Below, piece by piece: positions 35,483-44,471 of a stretch of DNA of 64,000 bases. A model generated the notes under the pieces. That model was not told the origin of the DNA and searched no databases. It was given only the letters and a program-made list of their open reading frames with translations. How positions within the stretch are numbered: position 1 is the first letter of the stretch; each line of letters starts with the position of its first letter. Source of the stretch: Candidatus Gastranaerophilales bacterium (GTDB lineage Bacteria > Cyanobacteriota > Vampirovibrionia > Gastranaerophilales > Gastranaerophilaceae); NCBI GenBank assembly GCA_944326685.1, contig CALVEV010000035.1, positions 1 to 64,000 on the forward strand, read 5' to 3'. Position numbers and translations under genes: made by a program.

Positions 35483-36532
35483 TTAATATTCTACTATACC
35501 TGAACAATATATGTTGTCTGTTTCTAGTATACAACTAATCCAAGATAATCCAATACCAAATCCACTTAATAATAATTTTAAATGTTTTGTAGTAATATCT
35601 TTTTTAATTATATCTGATATTGTACAAGGAATTGATGTACAACTTTGATTTCCATATTTAGATAAAGTTTCTGTTGGCATTTTTTCCATAGGAATATCAC
35701 TATTTAAAGCTATATTTTGCAAAATAAATTTATTAGCTTGATGCATTATAAAATAATCTATATCTTCTTGTTTATTCTTTGAAAAATTTAAAATATTATT
35801 TATAGAATTAGGGACTTTGTCTAGAGTAAATTCCATAACTTTCATTCCATCCATTTGTGCTTGATATTTATATGTCCCATCTTCATAAAAATCTGTTTGC
35901 TTAACCGGATTTCTAAATCCGCCATTATTAGCCATTATTACATCATAATTACTTCCATCTGTTCCAATATCAAAATATATCGATCTGGCATTTTCATCAT
36001 ATTCCAATAAAGTAGCACTACCTGCATCCCCAAATATTGGCGCAGATTTGTGTTCTTTAAACATATCTGTATATTTACTTGATGTATCACCGACCAAAAG
36101 TAATAATCTATTTAAGCCTGTATTTATTAAGCTTGAAGCTATATATAAACCATAAGTATATCCTGCACAACCTTGGTTAACATCAAAAGCAATCGAAGAT
36201 TGTTTTATACCTAATTTATTTTGAAGAATACAAGCTGTTGCCGGCATATAATAATCTGGTGTTTGCGTTACAAAAATAACCCCATCTATGGTTTCAGAAG
36301 ATATTCCCATTTCTTTAAATAAAATTTCTGCAGCTCTTTGGCATAAATCTGCAGATGTAGTATTTTCATCTACAACTCTACGTTTATTAAAACCTGATGA
36401 TTTCATTACTCTTTTTAATTGTTTTTCATCTCCATCATATAATGTCTTATCATCTAGTAAACATAATTCTTTCCTTGGAACAACTGTGGAAATCCCTTTT
36501 ATTGAAACATTATTTATTTTAAGCTGTAACAC
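35483..36532 (-). CDS. 3-oxoacyl-ACP synthase III (FabH-like)
   Basis: 349 residues starting at a GTG five bases after AGGAG. The Cys-His-Asn triad is visible: Cys122 in NQGCAGYTYG, His264 in MHQANKF and Asn295 in GNQSC. It condenses an acyl-CoA with malonyl-ACP to give a 3-oxoacyl-ACP such as acetoacetyl-ACP. Standing with its own ACP and SDR inside a sugar operon, it is unlikely to be the housekeeping FabH. It would rather make a short 3-hydroxyacyl group for a sugar (inference). Confidence 0.9.
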   Translation of the reverse strand: MLQLKINNVSIKGISTVVPRKELCLLDDKTLYDGDEKQLKRVMKSSGFNKRRVVDENTTSADLCQRAAEILFKEMGISSETIDGVIFVTQTPDYYMPATACILQNKLGIKQSSIAFDVNQGCAGYTYGLYIASSLINTGLNRLLLLVGDTSSKYTDMFKEHKSAPIFGDAGSATLLEYDENARSIYFDIGTDGSNYDVIMANNGGFRNPVKQTDFYEDGTYKYQAQMDGMKVMEFTLDKVPNSINNILNFSKNKQEDIDYFIMHQANKFILQNIALNSDIPMEKMPTETLSKYGNQSCTSIPCTISDIIKKDITTKHLKLLLSGFGIGLSWISCILETDNIYCSGIVEY

Positions 36533-36541
36533 GATAACTCC

Positions 36542-37465
36542 TTATTCTTCTTCTAAAATAGCAAGACCAAAACCACTTTTCCCATATGCATTTCCATTAT
36601 ATAACATATATCTGTTACCATTATAATCAAATACATTAGGATAACATATCATCTCACTATCCCATCCTGATTCAGAAGGTTCTAAACCTCTTTGATTATC
36701 ATACCTATCCCAATTTTTTCCATCTTGCGATTCGGCATAACCAATCCTATATGTAGGATTATCTTTACTTCCTCTTGAACAAAACCACATTTTATAAATT
36801 CCATTTTCTTTGATAACAAAAGGTCGACCTATTGCATATTCATTTTCATCTTTGAAATTAATTGCTATATTGTTATTTCTATTCCAATTAACTCCATCTA
36901 TAGATTCAGCATATTCAATATTGTAATAATGGAACCAAGAATTATTTTTATATTCCCAACCATGACAAGAAGCAAACCATATTTTATAAATTGAATTATC
37001 ATACATAACAAAAGGTCCAGCAACAAAATAAGGATTATATTTATCCTGAGTAATTATAGGACCTTCATAGTCTCGAACAAAAGATTTACCACCATCATAA
37101 CTTGAAGCTAAACCTATTGATGCGTTATACCTTGTCTTTGCACCTACATCAATTCCGACATAATATCCCTTTAGAATATTGTTATTACCTCTTAATATAG
37201 ACAACATAGCAACACCATTGTCATCAAAACAACCTCTTTTACCTGGACAAAAAGAAGGTTTTGCTGATATATTTTTTATTTGTCTTGCTTGCATATCATA
37301 ATCAATATAATATGTATGCCCTCTACCTTTATTATCTCTACCTGTTAAAAAGATTCTATAAATATTTTCATCTGTTTGTAAAAATACAGGGCAAGAAGAA
37401 TAAGCTATTAAATTTTCTACTTGGTTTTCTAAATTAAATATTAACCCTAATTTTTTCCATCTCAT
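36542..37465 (-). CDS. glycosidase-like five-blade beta-propeller protein
   Basis: 307 residues. Repeated blade motifs W-x-x-x-G, YxIWFAS, YKMWFCSRG, IGYAESxDGxNW and RYMLYNGN are typical of GH32/GH43-superfamily propellers. I cannot place the acidic catalytic triad, so activity is uncertain; many such proteins in glycan loci are unassigned. It has no signal peptide and so is cytoplasmic. It is followed after nine bases by the KAS-III gene. Confidence 0.65.
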   Translation of the reverse strand: MRWKKLGLIFNLENQVENLIAYSSCPVFLQTDENIYRIFLTGRDNKGRGHTYYIDYDMQARQIKNISAKPSFCPGKRGCFDDNGVAMLSILRGNNNILKGYYVGIDVGAKTRYNASIGLASSYDGGKSFVRDYEGPIITQDKYNPYFVAGPFVMYDNSIYKIWFASCHGWEYKNNSWFHYYNIEYAESIDGVNWNRNNNIAINFKDENEYAIGRPFVIKENGIYKMWFCSRGSKDNPTYRIGYAESQDGKNWDRYDNQRGLEPSESGWDSEMICYPNVFDYNGNRYMLYNGNAYGKSGFGLAILEEE

Positions 37466-37468
37466 TAT

Positions 37469-38074
37469 TTATACCCTTTTATGTGAATAAAAATTAATTT
37501 TTCTAAAATCATTTATTGATTTTATTGTAAATAAATTTCCTATATATTTATCTAGAAAATTCTCTTGTATTGTATTTACATATATTATAATAACATCTCT
37601 ATCAGCTCTTTTTATTGAATTAACTATTTTAACTATAAATTTCTCAAAAATTTTATTAATAAATGGATTAAACAAATAAAAGACATTTATTGTATCTAAT
37701 ATATTATCATCAATTTTATTAATATCTGAACAAATAACTTCGAAATTTTCGACTTTCAAAATATTTAAATTTTTAATACTTATATTAGCAATTTCTTCTA
37801 TAATTTCAACACCATATACTTTTTTAAAATAACTACTTGCTAAATATATAGGGAGTCCAAGACCAGAACCACAATCCATAAAATTCCATTCTGGTTTAAT
37901 TTGTATCATTGATAATAAATTTAAAAATGTTTCTTTAAAAGTTGATTCACAATTAATACAATCTTCTATTTCGTTTTTATAACAGCTAAAAAAATCTATA
38001 CCTAAATTTTCATATTCTTTTGCTTGTTTTAAATATAAATCAAATGAATTATTATTATACTTTATTAATGACAC
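37469..38074 (-). CDS. class I SAM-dependent methyltransferase
   Basis: 201 residues starting at a GTG that shares one base with the WbqC stop (TAGTG). The SAM loop MDCGSGLGLP and the acidic strand end VYGVEII are present. The remainder diverges. A sugar O-methylation is possible, as in methylated viosamine of flagellin glycans elsewhere, but the acceptor cannot be read. Confidence 0.7.
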   Translation of the reverse strand: MSLIKYNNNSFDLYLKQAKEYENLGIDFFSCYKNEIEDCINCESTFKETFLNLLSMIQIKPEWNFMDCGSGLGLPIYLASSYFKKVYGVEIIEEIANISIKNLNILKVENFEVICSDINKIDDNILDTINVFYLFNPFINKIFEKFIVKIVNSIKRADRDVIIIYVNTIQENFLDKYIGNLFTIKSINDFRKINFYSHKRV

Positions 38075-38781
38075 TAGAATTTTACCTTCATATATTTTTT
38101 TGAATCTTTACCACAATTGAAAATTAAATCTATAATACTAACTCCATGTTCAAAAGGAGGATATAATTGATTATACTCTTTATACCCCGAATAATCCATC
38201 CAAGTTAATTTTATTCCGGATTTTTTAAACAATGTTTCATCTATATAATCTTTTGCTGATGGACCTGATATATATTCTCTACCATTTGCTTTTTTTACCA
38301 AATCCACTAATCTTTCTGTTTTACCTTCAATTAAACCATAATCAATATCATAGCTAATTTTTGTTTTTATATCTAATAATTTATTTATTGCTGTTATAAA
38401 TTTATAATTTATTCTTGATAAATTAACTTCATTTTCGCAAGAAAAATACAACTCCTCAAAATAATCTTTATATACATTAAAATAACACGCCTTAGAATAG
38501 TTACAAACAATACTGTTCCAATGTTTTTTATACCAATTTTTATCTTGTACTTTTACTTCTGATATTTTACGTTTTTCTATAATATGACCTTTTGTCTCAA
38601 TAGGAATTGTTAACCATTGCAATCCATTTGATGTTTTAATTTTATTTCGGTTACGCCAATCATTTTTAGTATATTGCATTTCATCATAAATAATAAACTC
38701 ATCTACAGATGAAATTATATCAAAATAGCCTTTCCAAGGAATATAATTTGATTGTAAAATTGCAACTTTTTTATTTTGCAT
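38074..38781 (-). CDS. WbqC-family protein
   Basis: 235 residues from the ATG at 38781, which has GGAGG inside the previous gene. The start KVAILQSNYIPWKGYFDII, then DEMQYTKNDWRNRNKIK and SGPSAKDYI, are WbqC-family signatures. The family is found in O-antigen and flagellin-glycan loci and has been linked to amino-acyl or acyl modification of amino sugars; the reaction here is not known. It overlaps the upstream transferase gene by eleven bases. Confidence 0.88.
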   Translation of the reverse strand: MQNKKVAILQSNYIPWKGYFDIISSVDEFIIYDEMQYTKNDWRNRNKIKTSNGLQWLTIPIETKGHIIEKRKISEVKVQDKNWYKKHWNSIVCNYSKACYFNVYKDYFEELYFSCENEVNLSRINYKFITAINKLLDIKTKISYDIDYGLIEGKTERLVDLVKKANGREYISGPSAKDYIDETLFKKSGIKLTWMDYSGYKEYNQLYPPFEHGVSIIDLIFNCGKDSKKYMKVKF

Positions 38782-39859
38782 CAAATATATTCCTCCATAT
38801 ATCTACTAAATACTTCTCATCTAAATATTTTTCAATATTTTTTTTATTTTGTTCTATATAATCATTTTTTACAAAATCATCAAATGATAAGTCTTTTATA
38901 CTTTCTGTTCTGTATATTTTAACATTGTCATATTTATTAAGCTGATTATATGTCGAAATATTTTCTTTTATATATACTTTTTTCCCTAAATATATATGTG
39001 AAAATATATTACCTGCTCCATACTGCCTATTTTGATTTAAGATTAATACATCATTTTGAGCCAAATAATTTAAATATTCTTGAGGTGGTAATAATTTATC
39101 TAGATATTCAAACTTTTCACCATAAATATCTTTACCTTTTTTGATTATTTTTTCTTTATAATCTAATTTTCCATAAGATAAAACTGTTGTTATTTTTATA
39201 TTTTCATCTTTATATTTTGATAAAATATCTAACATTTCTAATGTTGATTCATCACAAGAATGATTTATTTGAATTTGAATGAAATCATTCTTTATTACCT
39301 TTAATTTATCTAACATTGTTTTATTTATTGGGAAAGTATATTTTGATTTATAAAAATTATGATTAGTTCCATATTTTTCTATTGTTTGTTGTTCATCACA
39401 ACCAGTCAAATAGCCTTTAAAATTTTTCCTTACAAAATCATTCTTTTCATCTCTAGGAGCATTATATAAATCACCACCCCAAATTCCCCAGTATGATTTT
39501 TTTAATAATTCCGGTTCTCTATATAACCTATCGACAACTCCTGGCATAAATAAGGAATGAAAGATTATTTTATCTATATTATCCCCCAATAATCCTTTTA
39601 TATCCTTAAAATATACATACTCATATACATTTTTACCTCTTGGAACAAGTGTTGGAGGTTTATCTTTACAAGTTTTATAAAATAAAACCATATGCTCTGT
39701 ACTATCAAAATTTTTATTCAAAAAATCAACAAAAGGTTTGTCAAATTTATCATTATGCATTACATGAATATATTTATATTTTTTTATATCCCGATTTATC
39801 CTTGGTGTAAGGATTTTACTTTTTAATTTTAAATAATAAATTTTTATCTTTTTTAACAT
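38771..39859 (-). CDS. 4-amino-4,6-dideoxyhexose transferase, WecF/GT56-like
   Basis: 362 residues. The motif YWGIWGGDLY near 135 and YGAGNIFSHIYLGKKVYI near 285 parallel WecF (IWGADLY, QQGIGTL..). WecF of enterobacteria moves Fuc4NAc from dTDP to a lipid-linked acceptor. Finding this with WecE in one operon supports a Fuc4N-type sugar being made and transferred. Similarity is moderate, so donor and acceptor may differ. A GAAGG site precedes the ATG. Confidence 0.78.
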   Translation of the reverse strand: MLKKIKIYYLKLKSKILTPRINRDIKKYKYIHVMHNDKFDKPFVDFLNKNFDSTEHMVLFYKTCKDKPPTLVPRGKNVYEYVYFKDIKGLLGDNIDKIIFHSLFMPGVVDRLYREPELLKKSYWGIWGGDLYNAPRDEKNDFVRKNFKGYLTGCDEQQTIEKYGTNHNFYKSKYTFPINKTMLDKLKVIKNDFIQIQINHSCDESTLEMLDILSKYKDENIKITTVLSYGKLDYKEKIIKKGKDIYGEKFEYLDKLLPPQEYLNYLAQNDVLILNQNRQYGAGNIFSHIYLGKKVYIKENISTYNQLNKYDNVKIYRTESIKDLSFDDFVKNDYIEQNKKNIEKYLDEKYLVDIWRNIFDAK

Positions 39860-39888
39860 TAATACCTTCTATTAGTACATTCTAGCAT

Positions 39889-41070
39889 TTAAAATATATT
39901 CAAAGCAAGTTCAATATCAATTTCATTTCGTTCAAGATAGTCTTTTACACTATCATATATCTTTTGACTATGATGTTTTATTGAAAATAAAATAACATCA
40001 GCATCTAAATTTTTTAATTCATTAGGAGAATAAATTACATATCCTCCAATATTTTTACCTTGCTTTTCTTCATTTTTATCTACTACACCAATAATATTAA
40101 AATCTTTTAAATTCTTCTTTTCTATTAATTCTTGCAAAAATAAACTTGCGCCCCAAAATAGTATTTTTTTAGATTTATACTCATACATAAATTCATAATA
40201 AATACTCAATAAATCCTTTGTTTTCTTACATTTTAATAATGATTTATTTTCATATTCATACCAATAATCAAAAAGCCAACCATTTGAATTTTCATTCCAA
40301 GGTTTCAAATCATTTGCATAATGAACTATAACTGGATTATTTATTGCTTCGATTATTTTATTATTTCCATATACAACATCTGTAATATCATTTTTATTTA
40401 AAAATTCATCTTGATATTTGGTCATTAAATTATATTTCAAATCTAAATGTTTTATCTTATTATAAAAAGCAATATTTATCACATCCTGGTCCATACTTGA
40501 ATAATTATTCAATGCTAAATCTAATAATTTCGATTGTAAATTGTCTTTTCTTATTTTATCTAAATTCCACAAAGTTACACCAGCATTAATATATTGAGTC
40601 ATATCATACAACCCAATTGATTTATAATAATCTATATCAGTTTGTGAAGAATTCACATAAGATAATGCTTTAACCCCTGCGATATAATAATCTTTTATGT
40701 CTATAGAATAAAACTCTCTCAAATCCTGTAATACAATAACATCTACATCTAAATAAATAACTTTATCATATTGTTTTATTAACTGAGGTAACATTAATCT
40801 ATAATATGTTGGCTTTGTTATATGAGTTATCTGCATTTTAGCATCGTTAAAAGCATCTCCCATACAAATAAAATTTATTTTACAATTATTATATTTTTTT
40901 TCTAACGCAAAATACTCTAATTCAATTTTAGAACTAAAACATTGGGGAATTAAACAATATATATCATAAAAAGAAGTATCTTTCTTATTTTCTAATGTAG
41001 ACAAAATTGTTACATACATCTGAGATGAATAATTTTCATCCGAAGCTAATACTATTGGTATTTTATTCAT
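39889..41070 (-). CDS. GT8 glycosyltransferase with C-terminal Rossmann-like module
   Basis: 393 residues. Residues 1-265 are a GT8 (galactosyl/glucosyltransferase of LPS type) domain with metal-binding DVD in VIYLDVDVIV and INAGVTLWNL. The last 90 residues are a shared module beginning KKILFWGASLFLQEL and ending IELALNIF, also found in the next three genes upstream in the operon. Overlaps the upstream gene by four bases (ATGA type). Confidence 0.88.
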   Translation of the reverse strand: MNKIPIVLASDENYSSQMYVTILSTLENKKDTSFYDIYCLIPQCFSSKIELEYFALEKKYNNCKINFICMGDAFNDAKMQITHITKPTYYRLMLPQLIKQYDKVIYLDVDVIVLQDLREFYSIDIKDYYIAGVKALSYVNSSQTDIDYYKSIGLYDMTQYINAGVTLWNLDKIRKDNLQSKLLDLALNNYSSMDQDVINIAFYNKIKHLDLKYNLMTKYQDEFLNKNDITDVVYGNNKIIEAINNPVIVHYANDLKPWNENSNGWLFDYWYEYENKSLLKCKKTKDLLSIYYEFMYEYKSKKILFWGASLFLQELIEKKNLKDFNIIGVVDKNEEKQGKNIGGYVIYSPNELKNLDADVILFSIKHHSQKIYDSVKDYLERNEIDIELALNIF

Positions 41071-42302
41071 TCATTTACCTCGAAAATATTTGGTAGTAAT
41101 TCGATATTTGAATAATTTTCGTTTAAATAATCTTTTACATATGGATAAATTTTATTAGAATTATTTTTTATTACAAATATCACACAATCAGGATTTAATA
41201 AGCTAATATCAGACACATTAAATATTTTGTAATTATAAATTAACTCTCCTTGCCTTGATAAATTTTTATCAATTATTCCCAAAATATTTTTCTGTTTTAT
41301 ATGATATTTTTTAAGAAACTTGCTTAAAAATAAACTTGCTCCCCAAAATACAATATTTTTATTTCTATTTTTAAACAATAATTTTAATAACTTTATTTCA
41401 GACTCTAAATTTGTAAAAATTGTTTCATATTTAATTTTTTTATTTTGAAGAATATTTTTTTTATCATAGAAAGGACTCTTTTTATATACCGATAACCATA
41501 ATAAAGAATAACGAGTATTCTTATATAGCCAAGGCTTTTCCTTTGATGCAAAATGAATTATTACAGCATTTTTTTCTAAATCTTTAAAATCTTTATAAGA
41601 AGTATTATATAATTTGTTTATTGCAGTAATTGAAAATTTATTTTTTTCTCTGAATAAATTTAAACCTAAAAAATTATATTTTATATCTAATAATTTAATT
41701 TTATCTTTAAACACTATATTAAATACATCTTGATCGACTAAAGTAAAATCTGTTTGTTTACTTTTTTCTTCAAATAATGTTTCTGAAATATTATCTTCTC
41801 GCATTTTTTTAAGATTTAATAACATTACACCGCTATTAAAATAATCTTTTATATATGAAGTATTTTCTCTTGTATAATACAATCTACCAGAATCTAGTAT
41901 TACACCTGCATAAAAATTTTCTATTTCAGTATCAAAAAGACTCTCTATCTCTCTTTTAATAATTATATCTCCATCTAAATATAAAACTTTATCTAATGCA
42001 GGAAATAACTTTGGAATTTCAAATTTTTGCAAAGCTGCTAATGTAACATGAGTTGGAGCATATTTATCGTATTTATGTAAACTTTCATAATTATTGCTAT
42101 CAAAAAACGTTATAATAATTCTTATATCATCTCGATTAAATTTGTTTAATTTCAATAAATTATCTTCAGACAATTTATCAGTTAATATATAAATATTATA
42201 AATATTATCAGATTTTTTATTGTCAATTATTGATTGAATTGCAACTCCTGTTGGAAGTGCAAATTTATTGTCACATATAAAAACTATATTTATATCTTTC
42301 AA
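41067..42302 (-). CDS. GT8 glycosyltransferase with C-terminal Rossmann-like module
   Basis: 411 residues starting at a TTG with a weak AGAGAGAT site. It is a paralogue of the neighbouring GT8 with DGD in VLYLDGDIII and FNSGVMLLNLKKM. The C-terminal module (about 310-405) starts NIVFWGASLFLSKF and ends IELLPNIF. The N-terminal domain lacks nothing essential that I can see. The two may add successive hexoses to the same glycan (inference). Confidence 0.85.
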   Translation of the reverse strand: MKDINIVFICDNKFALPTGVAIQSIIDNKKSDNIYNIYILTDKLSEDNLLKLNKFNRDDIRIIITFFDSNNYESLHKYDKYAPTHVTLAALQKFEIPKLFPALDKVLYLDGDIIIKREIESLFDTEIENFYAGVILDSGRLYYTRENTSYIKDYFNSGVMLLNLKKMREDNISETLFEEKSKQTDFTLVDQDVFNIVFKDKIKLLDIKYNFLGLNLFREKNKFSITAINKLYNTSYKDFKDLEKNAVIIHFASKEKPWLYKNTRYSLLWLSVYKKSPFYDKKNILQNKKIKYETIFTNLESEIKLLKLLFKNRNKNIVFWGASLFLSKFLKKYHIKQKNILGIIDKNLSRQGELIYNYKIFNVSDISLLNPDCVIFVIKNNSNKIYPYVKDYLNENYSNIELLPNIFEVNE

Positions 42303-42327
42303 ATCTATATCTCTCTTTTTTATTTCC

Positions 42328-44457
42328 CTATTTTAATATTTCTTGTCGATTTACAATATTCTCAAAATAATTTATATAATATTGATGATAATATTTACAT
42401 AAATGTTGTTTCAATAAATTTATATCTGACAAACTCGGAATTGAATTCCAACTAAGAGTTAATAAATTAAATAATCCAAAAATATTAACATTGTCATCAA
42501 GTTTTACAGCTCCGATATTAACAAAATAATTTCCAAATACTGATTTAAATGGCTTATAGTAAGGTAATAATTTCTCACCTGATAATGAACTCATTATTAA
42601 ATTATTTACACAATAATTTTTTCTTATGCCTCCATTCATTTGTAAATTAGTATCATGAAAACATACAACTGCATTTTTCTTCAAATAAGGTAATACTTGT
42701 AATAAATCTAATATCTCACCAGGGATACTATGAACTGTATCGATAAAACAAAAATCAAATTTTTCTTCTTCTTTTTCACTTGATGAAATTTCATCCAAAA
42801 AATTTAATGCCATCCCACCAGTTTTTAAAGTCCATTGTTTTTTTAATTCTGGATAACTATCTAATAAAAATCCTGTCTTTTTATCTTTAATTCTATAATG
42901 CCATTCATTATAATCTATTGAATATAAATGAGTATCTGGATTATTTTTAATCATATTTAATATTAAATATGAAGAACCACCTTTAGAAACTCCTAATTCT
43001 AATATTTTTTTAGGTTTAAATCTATTCACCAATGTTATTAAAAATAACCTGTCTTGATCTGACATTTCTGAATATTGTTTATAATCTTCACCTAATTTGT
43101 TATATGCAAATATTTCTTCATCTGTTGATTTAATAAAAGTAAAACCTAAGTTATGAATCTTATCCTTTTCCAAAGTTTCTTCAGGCAATACATTAACAAA
43201 CTCTATATCTAATTCAACTTTCTTTTCATTCTCATCTAAAAATATATTAGGCAACAATTCTATATTTGGATAATTTTGAGCAAAAAAGCATTTTAAATCC
43301 TTATATATGTCCTCATTATTAGATAAAACTGTTAATAATACAGCATCAGGATTTAATTCTCTTATCATATCAGGAGAATAAACTGTATAACTTCCAACCT
43401 GTTTTCCCCATAAACTTTTATTTCTATCTACTATACCTATTATATTAGGATTTTTTTCTTTTTCAGATTCTAAAACTCCTCTTATAAAAATACTTGCACC
43501 CCATAAAAGTGTTTTTTTACAACCTATAATATTTTTTAAATATTCAGAAGTAATATAAGTTTTTTGAAACACAGGTTTAAATTCATCCCATTCATCCGGC
43601 ATAATATTCTTACAATCTTGAATTAATTTTAAATATTGGTCATTATTACATAAACTTATTCCTGATCGAATATGATTTTTAAATCCCTTTATAAAACTTG
43701 CCTTATAATTAGAATAAATTCCTTTACTTTTCAAAAACTTTTTAACATAATCTGCAGCTTTTAAAATATTTTCACAACTATTAGCACGAACTTTTGCAAT
43801 ACTACCTTCTCGGTTAAATCTATAATTAATTAATTCATCTTTTATTACAACTATTCTCTTAGCACAAATTCTTGAAATATGTCCAAATGCGACATCATTG
43901 CTTGATGATAAATTTTGGAATTTTAATCCGTTATCTAAAATCAAACTTCTTTTATACAACTTATTCCATGGAACTACGCAAAATAAGCCAAATATATCTT
44001 CACTATAATCTTCTGGAGAAAATACCTTATCAAATTCTATCTTATCAAGATTAATTGGCCACAAAGGATTTCCTGATTCTATAATATTATTATTCTCATC
44101 AACTTTTCTTGCTGAACACACAACCATATCTGCATTATTTTCTTTTGCTTCTGAATATAACTTTTCTAACATATTAGATTCAAAATAATCATCCGCATCT
44201 AAAAACTGAATATAATCACCTTTTGCAACTTCAATACCTCTATTTCTTGCAGGTCCTGCACCTTGATTATCTTGTTGTATTATAATAAATCGTTCATCTT
44301 TATTTTTGTATTCTTCTAATATTTTATAAGATTCATCAGTTGAACCATCATCAACGCATATCACCTCAAAATCTTGGTATGTTTGATTTAACAAACTATC
44401 TAAACACTCTCTTAAATATTTCTCGACATTATAAACAGGTATAATTATTGATATCAT
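42328..44457 (-). CDS. GT2 glycosyltransferase - Rossmann module - methyltransferase fusion
   Basis: 709 residues with three parts. First, a GT2 glycosyltransferase (1-220) starts ISIIIPVYNVEKYL and has DDGSTD and DADD. Second, the shared module (about 315-410) runs from TLLWGASIFIRG to IELLPNIF. Third, a C-terminal SAM-dependent methyltransferase of the cephalosporin-hydroxylase-like type (about 470-650) has ILELGVSKGGSS, and FIDTVHS in place of the usual D-G-x-H. A single protein could both add and methylate a sugar. Neighbouring GT8 genes carry the same module at the C-terminus. Confidence 0.85.
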   Translation of the reverse strand: MISIIIPVYNVEKYLRECLDSLLNQTYQDFEVICVDDGSTDESYKILEEYKNKDERFIIIQQDNQGAGPARNRGIEVAKGDYIQFLDADDYFESNMLEKLYSEAKENNADMVVCSARKVDENNNIIESGNPLWPINLDKIEFDKVFSPEDYSEDIFGLFCVVPWNKLYKRSLILDNGLKFQNLSSSNDVAFGHISRICAKRIVVIKDELINYRFNREGSIAKVRANSCENILKAADYVKKFLKSKGIYSNYKASFIKGFKNHIRSGISLCNNDQYLKLIQDCKNIMPDEWDEFKPVFQKTYITSEYLKNIIGCKKTLLWGASIFIRGVLESEKEKNPNIIGIVDRNKSLWGKQVGSYTVYSPDMIRELNPDAVLLTVLSNNEDIYKDLKCFFAQNYPNIELLPNIFLDENEKKVELDIEFVNVLPEETLEKDKIHNLGFTFIKSTDEEIFAYNKLGEDYKQYSEMSDQDRLFLITLVNRFKPKKILELGVSKGGSSYLILNMIKNNPDTHLYSIDYNEWHYRIKDKKTGFLLDSYPELKKQWTLKTGGMALNFLDEISSSEKEEEKFDFCFIDTVHSIPGEILDLLQVLPYLKKNAVVCFHDTNLQMNGGIRKNYCVNNLIMSSLSGEKLLPYYKPFKSVFGNYFVNIGAVKLDDNVNIFGLFNLLTLSWNSIPSLSDINLLKQHLCKYYHQYYINYFENIVNRQEILK

Positions 44458-44471
44458 TTATTTAAAACCTT

